Shown piece after piece: positions 35,084 to 44,565 of a stretch of 64,000 nt of DNA (positions are counted from its first letter, which is position 1; every line of letters begins with the position of its first letter). The position numbers and the translations under genes were made by a program. The stretch spans positions 62,001 through 126,000 of the forward strand of contig CANLXN010000013.1 in assembly GCA_947495135.1 (NCBI GenBank). The letters are read 5' to 3'. The notes below the pieces were generated by a model. The model saw only the letters and a program-made list of their open reading frames with translations, was not told the origin of the DNA and made no database searches. Origin of the DNA: an uncultured Flavobacteriaceae bacterium (GTDB lineage Bacteria > Bacteroidota > Bacteroidia > Flavobacteriales > Flavobacteriaceae).

Positions 35084-36775
35084 ATGAAGAAAATATTTTT
35101 ACTATTCCTACTTTTTGGAATGAAGCTTACTGCTCAAAACAACGTCCCAACCAATTATTTTAGTAATCCATTAGATATACCTATCATTTTAGCAGGAAAT
35201 TTTGGAGAATTGAGAAGCAACCATTTTCATAGCGGCTTGGATATTAAAACAAAGCAAAGGCAAGGACTTCCAATTTATGCCCCAGCAGATGGGCATGTAA
35301 AACGAATCAAAGTCTCTCATTACGGCTATGGCAAAGCACTTTACATTCAGCATCCCAATGGATATATAACCGTATATGCGCACCTCAAAGAGTATGCAGG
35401 TGCCATTGAAGAATACGTAAAGAGTACACAATATCAGAAGGAAGAGTTTGAAGTGGAGTTATTTCCAGAACCATCTGTATTAAAGGTAACCAAAGGAGAA
35501 ATTATTGGTTACACGGGTAATACTGGAAGTAGCGGTGGCCCTCATCTACATTTTGAAATTAGAGATCCTTCCTCCCGCCCTATGAATCCCTTGCTTTTTG
35601 GAATTGAAATTCCAGATACCACTGTCCCTATAGTGAATTCTGTATTCGCTTATCCGAGTAGTCCAGACGCACAGGTAAATAATTCGCAAAACCCGATTAA
35701 ACTTAGGTTAATTCGCCAAAAGGATGGGTCTTACAAAGCAGCCAAGATTACAGCCTTGGGAAAAATTGGCTTTGGAGTTTCTACAAACGATCAACAAGAT
35801 GGAGCTTCCAATAAAAATGGCGCATATCGAATAAAGAGTAGTTTCAACGGAGAGGAAAAATTCAATATTCTGTTTAATAAGTTCTCGTTTTCAGAAACAC
35901 GTTATCTAAATAGGTTTATCGATTATGGATATTTCAAAAAGAATAGAACACGTGTGCAAAAACTTTTTCGTCAGTCCAACAATCCGTTAAGCATTATCGT
36001 GAATGAAATAGACGATGGCTACATCAACGTAGAAGAAGGTTTTTCTTCTGTTTACACTATAGATATTATTGATTTCAAAGGAAATAAAGTACGCATTAGC
36101 ATTCCAGTAGAAGGCAAAAAAGAGGAGGTGAAAGATTCTTTAGATACAGGCGAAACATCGGATTATGTATATCACACTCAAGGAAACTCTATTACCAAAG
36201 GCAAATTTAGTGTCTATATTCCTGCTGGAAGCCTTTATGAAGACACTTACCTAGATATAGAAGCATCTTCAGATACTTTAAAACTCCATAAAGATGTGAT
36301 TCCGTTGCATAAAAACATGACTGTTTCCATAGATGTATCCAATTATTCGAAGGAAGATATGAGTAAACTGTATATAGGTAAGCGCAATTATAGAGGTGCT
36401 CCTTATTACAATACGACCTATAGAAATGGCTCGAAACTTTCAGCTAAATCAAGAACATTTGGGACGTTTATATTAGCACAAGACACCACCGCTCCTAGCA
36501 TCACTCCTCTCAACTTTGCAGACCAACAATGGATTACCAAAAATAAAACACTAGAATTAAAAATTGAAGATGAGATCAGCGGAGTAAGCTCCTACAGGGC
36601 AACATTGAATGGAAAATTCATTTTGACAGAATATGATTATAAAAAAGACGTTCTAGTATATGATTTTGACGACAATATTGTTGCAGATTCTGAGAATAAA
36701 TTGAAAGTAATTGTTGTAGATAATGTGGGAAATAGTACTACATTTGAAGCGACTTTTTTCCGAAAACCACTATAA
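35084..36775 (+). CDS. M23 family metallopeptidase
   Basis: A 563-residue protein with signal peptide MKKIFLLFLLFGMKLTAQ. The LytM/M23 domain lies at about residues 30-175: zinc ligands are in HFHSGLD (His49, Asp53) and HLHFEIRD (His156), with the Ala-His pair of VYAHL. The domain cleaves peptidoglycan cross-bridges. Nearly 390 further residues are beta-rich with immunoglobulin-like character (SGVSSYRATLNGKFILTEYD). It ends nine bases before the TonB receptor gene, so the two are likely co-transcribed. Confidence 0.9.
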   Translation: MKKIFLLFLLFGMKLTAQNNVPTNYFSNPLDIPIILAGNFGELRSNHFHSGLDIKTKQRQGLPIYAPADGHVKRIKVSHYGYGKALYIQHPNGYITVYAHLKEYAGAIEEYVKSTQYQKEEFEVELFPEPSVLKVTKGEIIGYTGNTGSSGGPHLHFEIRDPSSRPMNPLLFGIEIPDTTVPIVNSVFAYPSSPDAQVNNSQNPIKLRLIRQKDGSYKAAKITALGKIGFGVSTNDQQDGASNKNGAYRIKSSFNGEEKFNILFNKFSFSETRYLNRFIDYGYFKKNRTRVQKLFRQSNNPLSIIVNEIDDGYINVEEGFSSVYTIDIIDFKGNKVRISIPVEGKKEEVKDSLDTGETSDYVYHTQGNSITKGKFSVYIPAGSLYEDTYLDIEASSDTLKLHKDVIPLHKNMTVSIDVSNYSKEDMSKLYIGKRNYRGAPYYNTTYRNGSKLSAKSRTFGTFILAQDTTAPSITPLNFADQQWITKNKTLELKIEDEISGVSSYRATLNGKFILTEYDYKKDVLVYDFDDNIVADSENKLKVIVVDNVGNSTTFEATFFRKPL

Positions 36776-36784
36776 TTTCTGCAT

Positions 36785-39274
36785 TTGAAGACTAAACATT
36801 TACTAGCGCTACTTATTTTATTCGTTACCACCGTTGTATCTGCCCAAACGGCCACCATAAAAGGTGTAATCTTAGATGAAGACAACATACCTCTTGTTGG
36901 GGTAAATGTTAGCTACGGAGAAGGAGAAGGAACTCAAACCGATTTTGACGGGTATTATTTTCTAGAGATTCCTGCCAACCAAGATGTAACCATCGTTTTT
37001 TCGCACGTTAGTCAGAAAAACGTAACTATTGAAGTTACGGCTCTTACGCCCAACTCACAATACGAGTTAAATCCAGTGATGAAAATAGATATTGAACAGC
37101 TTGGAGCTGCGGTTCTAAATACTCGTAAGAAAAGGATGCAAATTGAAGGAATTACTACCCTTAGTCCAGAGGCGATTCGGAAGATCCCTGGGGCCAATGC
37201 AGGTGTTGAAAACTTACTGAAATCGTTACCCGGAGTTAATGGAAACGACGAGTTAAGCACCCAATATGCAGTACGTGGTGGAAACTACGACGAGAATTTA
37301 GTATATGTTAACGAAATTGAAGTGTACCGCCCCTTCCTTATTAGAAGCGGTCAGCAAGAAGGATTAAGCTTTGTAAATAGCGACCTAACTTCTCGAGTAG
37401 ATTTCTCTGCTGGAGGATTTCAAGCTAAATATGGAGATAAATTATCTTCAGTTCTTGATATCACCTATCGACAGCCAACCGATTTTGACGCCAGCGCAGA
37501 CCTTAGTTTTCTTGGAGCAAGTGTGGCCGCAGGAGGTAAATCGGCTAACGGACGACTTTCTGGAGTAGTGGGATTGCGTTATCGAGACAATAGTTTATTC
37601 GTAAACGCAAAACAGACAGAAACCAACTTTAGACCGAGGTTTGCAGATGCTCAAACGTTCCTTAATTACAAAGTAAGTAACAAGTTTGAATTAGGATTCT
37701 TAGGAAACATGTCCATCAACGATTATCAATACGAACCACTTACGCGCCAAACAAATTTTGGAACTATTACTAATCCGGTAGCCTTATTAGTGGTTTACGA
37801 AGGACAAGAACAGGATCGCTACAATACGTACTTCGGGGCAATGAAAGGAACCTATGTAGCCTCAGACAACTACACGGCCAAATTTATTGTCTCAACTTAT
37901 CAAACTACAGAGCAGGAATATTTCGATATTCTGGCGCAGTATAGATTGGGAGAGGTAAACAGTAATATTGGAGACGAAAACCTAGGGGAAGTAGAATTTT
38001 CTGAAGGTATTGGTTCTCAGCTCACCCATGCTAGAAATGATTTAGATGCGCTCATCTTTAATGCTGAACACAAAGGTATTTTAACTTTAGGAGATTCATT
38101 AGACGATTACGGTAAAATAGAATACGGAATAAAATATACACATGAAGATATTCGCGATCGCGTTCAGGAATACGAAATAATTGATTCGGCCGGATTTTCT
38201 ATCCGCCCTCCTATTGGCGATTTCAGCAACGATCAACCTTACGAAGCATTCGACTCGCCAATTGTTCCGTTTAGCGACATTAGAGCCCAAAACGATGTGC
38301 AAATAGACCGATTTTCTGGTTACGCACAATGGAGCAGATTATCTAGCTATGGAGATGACAATGGCGAATTGTGGTTAAACGCAGGAGTAAGAATGCACAA
38401 TTGGACGGTAAGCGGTCAAGGAATTGAAAGTGTTACACAAACCGTTTTTAGTCCGAGAGCACAAGTTAGTCTTAAGCCAGACTGGGATATGGATATGCTC
38501 TTTAGATTATCTGGTGGAGTATATCACCAGCCTCCTTTTTACAGAGAACTAAGAGATTCTACTGGAACTGTTCAACCGGGTGTGAAGGCACAGCAGTCTA
38601 TCCATTTGGTTTTGGGTAACGATTACAGTTTCGACCTGTGGGACCGACCTTTTACTCTTAACTCAGAAATTTATTACAAAAAACTAACAGACGTAAACCC
38701 CTATACTTTGGAGAACGTTCGTATTAGGTATAGAGCACGTAATAATGCGGAAGCCTATGCCTACGGAATGGATGTGCGATTAGCGGGTGAATTTGTGCCA
38801 GGTACAGAAAGCTGGGTAAGTGTCGGGTATTTAAAAACGGAAGAAAATATTGACGACCGAGGATATATTTTCAGACCTACAGATCAACGCCTAAAGTTAG
38901 GCGTGTTGTTTCAAGATTATATGAAGGTGATACCAGATCTAAAAATGTATCTCAACCTTACTTATAACACAGGTTTACCGGGAGGATCACCTAGTTATGC
39001 AGATCCATACGACTTCCAAACACGCTTGCCAGATTACAAACGTGCAGATATTGGAGTGAACTACGTATTGATAAGAGATGGAAAGACAAAAGATAAAGGC
39101 TTTTTTAAACCATTCAAAGAATTGACTCTAGGAGCTGAAATTTTCAATATTTTCGATGTTCAGAACTCCATTACCAATACATTCGTAAGAGATGTTTATA
39201 CGAAAGTTCAGTATTCTATTCCTAACTTTTTAACACCAAGAGTTTTTAACCTACGGTTGACTGCCAAGTTTTAA
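36785..39274 (+). CDS. TonB-dependent outer-membrane receptor
   Basis: An 829-residue protein starting at a TTG; a signal peptide (KHLLALLILFVTTVVSAQ) follows. Residues about 24-100 are a carboxypeptidase-like regulatory domain (TIKGVILDEDNIPLVGVNVSY). The plug (GVENLLKSLPGVNGND, QYAVRGGNYDENLVYVNEIEV) and a 22-strand barrel follow, and the C-terminal end is NLRLTAKF. It imports an unknown substrate across the outer membrane using TonB energy. No SusD or siderophore gene is adjacent, so it is not a PUL-type SusC. Confidence 0.93.
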   Translation: MKTKHLLALLILFVTTVVSAQTATIKGVILDEDNIPLVGVNVSYGEGEGTQTDFDGYYFLEIPANQDVTIVFSHVSQKNVTIEVTALTPNSQYELNPVMKIDIEQLGAAVLNTRKKRMQIEGITTLSPEAIRKIPGANAGVENLLKSLPGVNGNDELSTQYAVRGGNYDENLVYVNEIEVYRPFLIRSGQQEGLSFVNSDLTSRVDFSAGGFQAKYGDKLSSVLDITYRQPTDFDASADLSFLGASVAAGGKSANGRLSGVVGLRYRDNSLFVNAKQTETNFRPRFADAQTFLNYKVSNKFELGFLGNMSINDYQYEPLTRQTNFGTITNPVALLVVYEGQEQDRYNTYFGAMKGTYVASDNYTAKFIVSTYQTTEQEYFDILAQYRLGEVNSNIGDENLGEVEFSEGIGSQLTHARNDLDALIFNAEHKGILTLGDSLDDYGKIEYGIKYTHEDIRDRVQEYEIIDSAGFSIRPPIGDFSNDQPYEAFDSPIVPFSDIRAQNDVQIDRFSGYAQWSRLSSYGDDNGELWLNAGVRMHNWTVSGQGIESVTQTVFSPRAQVSLKPDWDMDMLFRLSGGVYHQPPFYRELRDSTGTVQPGVKAQQSIHLVLGNDYSFDLWDRPFTLNSEIYYKKLTDVNPYTLENVRIRYRARNNAEAYAYGMDVRLAGEFVPGTESWVSVGYLKTEENIDDRGYIFRPTDQRLKLGVLFQDYMKVIPDLKMYLNLTYNTGLPGGSPSYADPYDFQTRLPDYKRADIGVNYVLIRDGKTKDKGFFKPFKELTLGAEIFNIFDVQNSITNTFVRDVYTKVQYSIPNFLTPRVFNLRLTAKF

Positions 39275-39343
39275 TCTGAAATTTTCTTAGAAGAAAAGGA
39301 TTCGTAAAGATTGAGAACAAATTGACCATCCTATTTAGTGGTG

Positions 39344-40492
39344 CTATTTAGCCGAAAATTCCTTCAGAACATCCACTACATAGTCAATTTCTTCTTTGTT
39401 ATTAAAGCTTGAAAATGAAAAACGAAGCGAAGGCTTCACTCGGTCTTCTTCAGATAAAACCGAATTCAACACATGCGAACCAGTGGTACTTCCACTTTGG
39501 CAGGCACTTCCCTGAGAACAAGCAATCCCTTTAAGGTCCAATTGAAACAATAACATCATTCCTTTTTCTGGAGGAAGATTTAAACAAACATTTAAAAGTG
39601 TATAAGTGCTTTTGTTGTTATCGTCGCAGGCGCCATTAAAGCTTACGTCTGGCATTTCTTCCAACAAACGCGACTTGAAATAATCTTTGAGCTCCGTAAT
39701 ATAAGCCCGCTCTTTCTCTAAGTGGAGATAAGAAATCCTCAATGCCTCTGCCATACCCGCAATTGCGTAAACAGCTTCGGTTCCGGCTCTAAGTCCGCGT
39801 TCCTGAGAGCCGCCATGAATAAGTGCTCTTAAACCTGTATTCTTTCTAATAAATGCAAATCCAGCCCCTTTTGGTCCGTGGAATTTATGTGCTGCTACCG
39901 CGGCGAAATCGATGGGTATTTCTGAAAAATCTAATTCAAAATGTCCAACAGATTGCACGGTATCGCTATGAAAATAGGTGTTATACTTTTTACATAATAA
40001 TGCGGTACGCTTTAGGTCAAGAATGTTTCCAATTTCGTTATTCACATGCATCAAACTCACCAGTGTCTTATGGGTGGCATCTTTAAGAAGTTCTTCCAGA
40101 TGCGTAAAATCAATATGCCCACATTCATCTAAATTCACATATTCAACCAGCACTCCATTTTTTTTCTCCAGTACATCTATACAATGGAGAACTGCATGGT
40201 GTTCAATTTTGCTAGAAATGATTCTAGTCACTTTTAGGTCGTTTACACAACTATGTAAAATTAAATTATCTGCCTCTGTTCCTCCAGATGTGAAAATGAT
40301 TTCGGCTGCTGAAACATTTAAATGCTGTGCAATTTCTTTTCTGCTGTTTTCCAGTAAAGACTTAGACGAACGACCGTAAGAGTGTGTAGATGAAGGATTA
40401 CCGAATTCAGTTTTTAAGGCTTCAGACATACAGTAGATCACTTCATTTCTAAGTTTTGTAGTGGCTGCGCTATCAAAGTAAACTTTCTTCAT
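39344..40492 (-). CDS. cysteine desulfurase (NifS/IscS family)
   Basis: A 382-residue PLP enzyme. The PLP lysine is Lys203 in AAHKFHGPKG. The catalytic cysteine loop is GIACSQGSACQSG (Cys331 at the IscS position, with an extra Cys325). Other motifs: YFDSAATT, TSGGTEADNL, HVNNEIGN and HSDTVQSVGH. It supplies sulfur for Fe-S clusters or tRNA thiolation. No isc or suf partner is nearby, so its exact role cannot be fixed. It converges on the TonB receptor gene. Confidence 0.92.
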   Translation of the reverse strand: MKKVYFDSAATTKLRNEVIYCMSEALKTEFGNPSSTHSYGRSSKSLLENSRKEIAQHLNVSAAEIIFTSGGTEADNLILHSCVNDLKVTRIISSKIEHHAVLHCIDVLEKKNGVLVEYVNLDECGHIDFTHLEELLKDATHKTLVSLMHVNNEIGNILDLKRTALLCKKYNTYFHSDTVQSVGHFELDFSEIPIDFAAVAAHKFHGPKGAGFAFIRKNTGLRALIHGGSQERGLRAGTEAVYAIAGMAEALRISYLHLEKERAYITELKDYFKSRLLEEMPDVSFNGACDDNNKSTYTLLNVCLNLPPEKGMMLLFQLDLKGIACSQGSACQSGSTTGSHVLNSVLSEEDRVKPSLRFSFSSFNNKEEIDYVVDVLKEFSAK

Positions 40493-40616
40493 TGCATTTT
40501 GGGGAGTTACATTACTTATTTATAACTGAAAGCAAAAGTACATATTATAATATTTATATGTTGTTAGAGGTTATAAGAATGTGTTACTTTGTAATTGTTC
40601 AATAATTATATTTAAA

Positions 40617-41531
40617 ATGACGAGATTCTTCCTATATATTTTCTTTGCGAGTTTATTCATTAGTTGCGACGATGGCGATGTTATTGTAACTACGTTCGAT
40701 TTTGAAGACAGAGCACTTCAACAATGTCAAGGTAGCAACGCGTTTTTATTTTTTCAGATTAACGATGCTGGAACCGAGAGCCTATCTGCACGCCTTGCGA
40801 TAACTGAGGATATTTTTATAGAAGAAGAAACCCAATCGTTTACCATAAACGGAACAACGAATTTTGCCAATTACCGAATTTACGACGGCAGTGTGGAAGC
40901 AGATTATTTTTGCAACGAAGTGCCTCCTACTTCTCCTCCTGTTACTGTAGAATATATTGCTGAGTCTGGAATTGCCTCTACCACCGTGACCTTGAACTTT
41001 GACGATGAGGACGGACTTGCCTTTGTAGACAGTGATGACCCCGAACTGGAAGGAACTGGTGATTTTGATGGAGATGGCATTCCAAATTACTACGATTTTG
41101 ATGATGATGGGGACAACGTTCCTACCATTTTAGAATTAGACACCGAAAATGCGGACGGTGACAACGACCCGTTAACAAACCCGAAAGATACAGACGACGA
41201 TGGAATCGCAGATCACCTTGATACAGATGATGACGGTGACGGCATACTCACCATAGACGAAGACGCCGATCAGGATCTTAACCCAACAAATGATATCGAC
41301 GAAACAAGCGTTGGAGCCAACTACCTGAATGGAGCGATATCCATCAGTTATAATATTACAAACTACAGAGAACACGATTACGCTTTTTCTAGCGACATTC
41401 GTTTAATATTGAGTAATATGTCATTTGTCAATGGTGAAGAGCAAATTACGAGAGAAACGATAGACATGGGGTCTATTTTGGGGATTGCTACTGGCGAAGT
41501 GCTTCGAACACCCGATTTTCCAGAAGATTAA
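40617..41531 (+). CDS. Asp-rich lipoprotein with calcium-binding-type repeats
   Basis: The ATG at 40617 gives 304 residues; the open frame starts at 40581, but its first residues do not make a signal. The lipobox is LFISC with Cys17. The central part, about residues 140-230, is a run of thrombospondin type 3-like Asp repeats (DFDGDGIPNYYDFDDDGDN, DTDDDGIADHLDTDDDGDG). The flanks are beta-rich. It is likely an outer-membrane or surface lipoprotein binding calcium. Its stop overlaps the convergent Smr gene's stop on a shared TTAA. Confidence 0.82.
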   Translation: MTRFFLYIFFASLFISCDDGDVIVTTFDFEDRALQQCQGSNAFLFFQINDAGTESLSARLAITEDIFIEEETQSFTINGTTNFANYRIYDGSVEADYFCNEVPPTSPPVTVEYIAESGIASTTVTLNFDDEDGLAFVDSDDPELEGTGDFDGDGIPNYYDFDDDGDNVPTILELDTENADGDNDPLTNPKDTDDDGIADHLDTDDDGDGILTIDEDADQDLNPTNDIDETSVGANYLNGAISISYNITNYREHDYAFSSDIRLILSNMSFVNGEEQITRETIDMGSILGIATGEVLRTPDFPED

Positions 41532-42076
41532 TCAATTTTATTCTGAAAAATATAAACTTCCACTGCACCCCTGCCGTATTTCTGAAAATTGGCATCGTAG
41601 TATTTTAGGTTGTCGTATCGTTTAAACAAAAATTCCAATTCGGCTTTCAAAACTCCCGCTCCTACTCCGTGAATAAATACAATCCGTTGTATTCGCTTGC
41701 TAATGGCAAAATCTAACTGCCTTTTAGCCGTATCGACTTGGATGGTCAACATATCGTAATTAGACATATGTTTAGAGTTTTTAACCAATTGATGGATATG
41801 AAGATCTACCTCCATTGGCGGAAGCACACGTTCTTTCGGCTTCACTCGTCTGTTTTTGCTAGGTTTTCGTTCCGTTTTTTCTGAAATCACTTCAGAAATA
41901 CGATCGAAATGCATTTCATGATCGGAAAAGTTTTTGTCAACAACCACAAGCTCCTCTTCAGCGAACTGCAAATCGAAGTCGTCTGTAGTAGAAACCACCA
42001 CCGAGCCATTTTCAAAACCCTTTACGAATCCCGTTATATCATCGTCTAAGACCGAAACCTTATCTCCAATTTTCAT
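41528..42076 (-). CDS. Smr (MutS2 C-terminal) domain protein with DUF2027 N-terminus
   Basis: A 182-residue protein. Residues 1-50 are a small beta domain (KIGDKVSVLDDDITGFVKGF, DFDLQFAEEELVVV). A Lys/Arg-rich linker follows, and the C-terminal 80 residues are an Smr domain with DLHIH, the FIHGVGAGVLKAELEFLF loop and a YDANFQKYGRGAVEVYI strand. Smr domains bind or nick nucleic acids. The Bacteroidota DUF2027/Smr arrangement is common; its exact substrate is unknown. Confidence 0.85.
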   Translation of the reverse strand: MKIGDKVSVLDDDITGFVKGFENGSVVVSTTDDFDLQFAEEELVVVDKNFSDHEMHFDRISEVISEKTERKPSKNRRVKPKERVLPPMEVDLHIHQLVKNSKHMSNYDMLTIQVDTAKRQLDFAISKRIQRIVFIHGVGAGVLKAELEFLFKRYDNLKYYDANFQKYGRGAVEVYIFQNKID

Positions 42077-42259
42077 TTCTTACCTTTTCTCTATTAAAAG
42101 CGTAAATATACGTTTATTAACAATTTTGAGCGGCAGATTAACAGAGATTTCAAAGGAATTTTCGTACAAAAGGGGGATATTTCGAAAAATATTTTTACTT
42201 TTACAGCTTATAAGAGGACGTTACCCCTATGGCGTACTCTTAATCTAAAACCGAAAAGT

Positions 42260-44155
42260 ATGAAAAACCTACTACTAACTACTACTATGTTACTTGCAAC
42301 AGGTGCCGTTATGGCTCAGTTGTACGTGGCTCCTAACACTTCTACATCGACAGATTCGTATGTTTATGTAAACGACAATGTCCTGTTTGTAGAACAAGAT
42401 GTTAATCTCGTTGCTAATACCAACGATCCAACGACTGAAGCAAGTATTTACTTAAGAAACGGCTCACAGCTTATTCAAGGTAATACTGGAACGTATAATA
42501 CAGGTACGGGAACCCTTTCTGTTTATCAGGATAGTTTCTCAGATGCATATGATTACAACTTCTGGTGTTCTCCTGTCGGAAACGCTGTTGGAACTGCTGC
42601 AAATACCAATTCTGGAATTAGCAGATTTAATGATATTATAGATGTTACTGAATCTACTCCAGCCGTAGCCTGGAACTACTTCAATGGAGAATCTTCTCCT
42701 TTGCGTATTTCCACTAGATGGTTGTACAGCTGGGATGCAGCTACACAAAGATGGTTTGCAAACGGACCAGGTAATGTAACACCAGGAGCTGGTTTTACAA
42801 TGAAAGGTACAGATGTAACTATTAATACCGATCCTTACGCAGACACTCAAAATCAAAATTACGATTTTAGAGGTAGACCAAATACAGGAGATATTACACT
42901 TCCTGTCCAAACAGCAGCGGGAGTTCCTTTTACAGATGGAATTGAATATAATTTCACATTTGCGGGTAACCCTTACCCATCTGCATTGGATTTAAATCAG
43001 GTATTTTTAGATGCAGATAATATTGAAATTGAGTCATTCCGTTTCTGGGATGAAGATAGAACAGTAAATTCTCACCAATATGTAGATAATAAAGGTGGTT
43101 ACGGAACTTGGATTCCTGGACTCACTCCTTATGTAGACGGTGGTCTTTATACAATGCCAACCTTCTTAAATTACGATGCTGATGGTAATCCAACTGGATC
43201 TACTGGTGTTATGGGAGATATGGTTGAAAGACTTTTTGCTCCTATTGGACAAGGATTTATGATCAAAGCAGCTCCTATTGTAGGAGAAGATGGTTTTATA
43301 ACTATCAAGAATAGTCACAGAGCCTTTGTTCGAGAAGGTGCAGGTAACTCTTCAGAATTTAAAAGACCAGACAGAGTTGAATTTGATGATGATGGTAATG
43401 TAATTGTTGTTGAGAACACAGCAACTCCTAAACTAAGAATTCACACTGTATTTGGAGGAAACTCTCATTACAGAGATATGCTACTTGTATTCAGTGATCA
43501 GTCTACGGACTTCTTCGATAGAGGTTTAGATGCTTCTCACCCAATGGATGGTACGCTCGCTGAAGCTTACTTCACTATAGGAGATACGCAAGAAAATTTC
43601 CAAAACTTAGTAATTCAAACTATTCCATTTGCAGATGACAAAATGGTACCTATCGCTTTTCAGTTAGACTCTCAAATGTCTGTTGAAGTAAGAGCGGTTG
43701 AGCAAATCAACACTCCATTCGTTTCGGCATGGTTGTTTGATAGTTTAAATAACACGTATAGTGAAATTACGGATGATGGTTCTGTTATAAATCCAACTGG
43801 CGCACAATTAACTTTGGATGCTGGTACTTATGAGGAACGTTTTTTCATCACTTTCAGAAGCAGAAGACCTCCGCATGATGATGAGATCGATTTAGCGAGA
43901 GCTGCTGAAAAAGTTGAATTCTTCCAAAACAACCCTAGCGCTCAGTTAGAAGTTGGTAATCCAGAAGGATACAACATTAAAAAAGTACAAATATTTGACA
44001 TGACCGGTAAACTTGTTTTAACACAAGAAAACCTTGGAACTGTAAACAAGTTAACCTTCCCTACTGCTAATTTAAGCGACGGTACTTATTTGGTTAAACT
44101 TAATACAGCCGATAACTTAAATGTTGATTACAAGATTTCTGTATTCAATAAGTAA
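42260..44155 (+). CDS. large secreted protein with T9SS tail
   Basis: A 631-residue protein with signal peptide MKNLLLTTTMLLATGAVMAQ. The body is beta-rich and Gly/Asn/Asp-rich, with features such as NFWCSPVGNAVG, FAGNPYPSALDLNQVFLD and IGQGFMIKAAP seen in flavobacterial cell-surface proteins. The final 75 residues form a type A T9SS sorting domain (NNPSAQLEVGNPEGYNIKKV, FDMTGKLVL, NLSDGTYLVKL). It is expected on the cell surface or secreted. The function is unknown. It lies 17 bases upstream of the DUF2752 gene. Confidence 0.83.
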   Translation: MKNLLLTTTMLLATGAVMAQLYVAPNTSTSTDSYVYVNDNVLFVEQDVNLVANTNDPTTEASIYLRNGSQLIQGNTGTYNTGTGTLSVYQDSFSDAYDYNFWCSPVGNAVGTAANTNSGISRFNDIIDVTESTPAVAWNYFNGESSPLRISTRWLYSWDAATQRWFANGPGNVTPGAGFTMKGTDVTINTDPYADTQNQNYDFRGRPNTGDITLPVQTAAGVPFTDGIEYNFTFAGNPYPSALDLNQVFLDADNIEIESFRFWDEDRTVNSHQYVDNKGGYGTWIPGLTPYVDGGLYTMPTFLNYDADGNPTGSTGVMGDMVERLFAPIGQGFMIKAAPIVGEDGFITIKNSHRAFVREGAGNSSEFKRPDRVEFDDDGNVIVVENTATPKLRIHTVFGGNSHYRDMLLVFSDQSTDFFDRGLDASHPMDGTLAEAYFTIGDTQENFQNLVIQTIPFADDKMVPIAFQLDSQMSVEVRAVEQINTPFVSAWLFDSLNNTYSEITDDGSVINPTGAQLTLDAGTYEERFFITFRSRRPPHDDEIDLARAAEKVEFFQNNPSAQLEVGNPEGYNIKKVQIFDMTGKLVLTQENLGTVNKLTFPTANLSDGTYLVKLNTADNLNVDYKISVFNK

Positions 44156-44172
44156 TATAATTTGCCTAAGGT

Positions 44173-44451
44173 ATGGAAGAAAATATGCTCCCCTGCCTTA
44201 GTAAGAAAATTTTCGGAATAGATTGTTTAGGCTGTGGCGCTCAACGTGCTACAGCCTTTCTTTTTAAAGGGGAATTTCTAGCTGCATTTAAAATGTACCC
44301 TGGAATTTACCCACTTTTGTTCCTAGTACTCTTCTTAGTCTTCGACCTTTTTGTCAAAACGAAGTACGCTAAGTTCATCAAAATAATCCTCGGTGTAACG
44401 ACCGTTTTAACTATTGTCATTAGCTATTTCATCAAAATAGCCACACACTAG
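44173..44451 (+). CDS. DUF2752 membrane protein
   Basis: A 92-residue protein with the DUF2752 signature Cys-Leu-Gly-Cys-Gly followed by Ala-Gln-Arg (IDCLGCGAQRAT) and two transmembrane helices at about residues 42-60 and 69-88. The CxxC pair may bind metal or form a disulfide. The family has no known function. It follows the T9SS protein gene closely and ends before a bidirectional terminator. Confidence 0.85.
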   Translation: MEENMLPCLSKKIFGIDCLGCGAQRATAFLFKGEFLAAFKMYPGIYPLLFLVLFLVFDLFVKTKYAKFIKIILGVTTVLTIVISYFIKIATH

Positions 44452-44508
44452 TTTTCTTGAGAGCTTTGTCACTTTTGGTCTAACCCAAGGATCGTTATAA
44501 ATTCCATA

Positions 44509-44540
44509 AAAAAGCGCCTCGATTGATTCGAGACGCTTTC
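44509..44540. terminator. bidirectional terminator between the DUF2752 gene and rocD
   Basis: Stem AAAGCG-CTCGA / TCGAG-CGCTTT with one C-A mismatch and a 4-base loop, between two convergent genes; A and T tracts flank it. Confidence 0.75.
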
Positions 44541-44565
44541 ATATAAATAAAGTAAGTGATAAGAG

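Noticed and set aside
39978-40379. 133-residue open frame opposite the cysteine desulfurase gene
   Set aside because: It is antisense to a gene with a full catalytic motif set and has no domain or start context.
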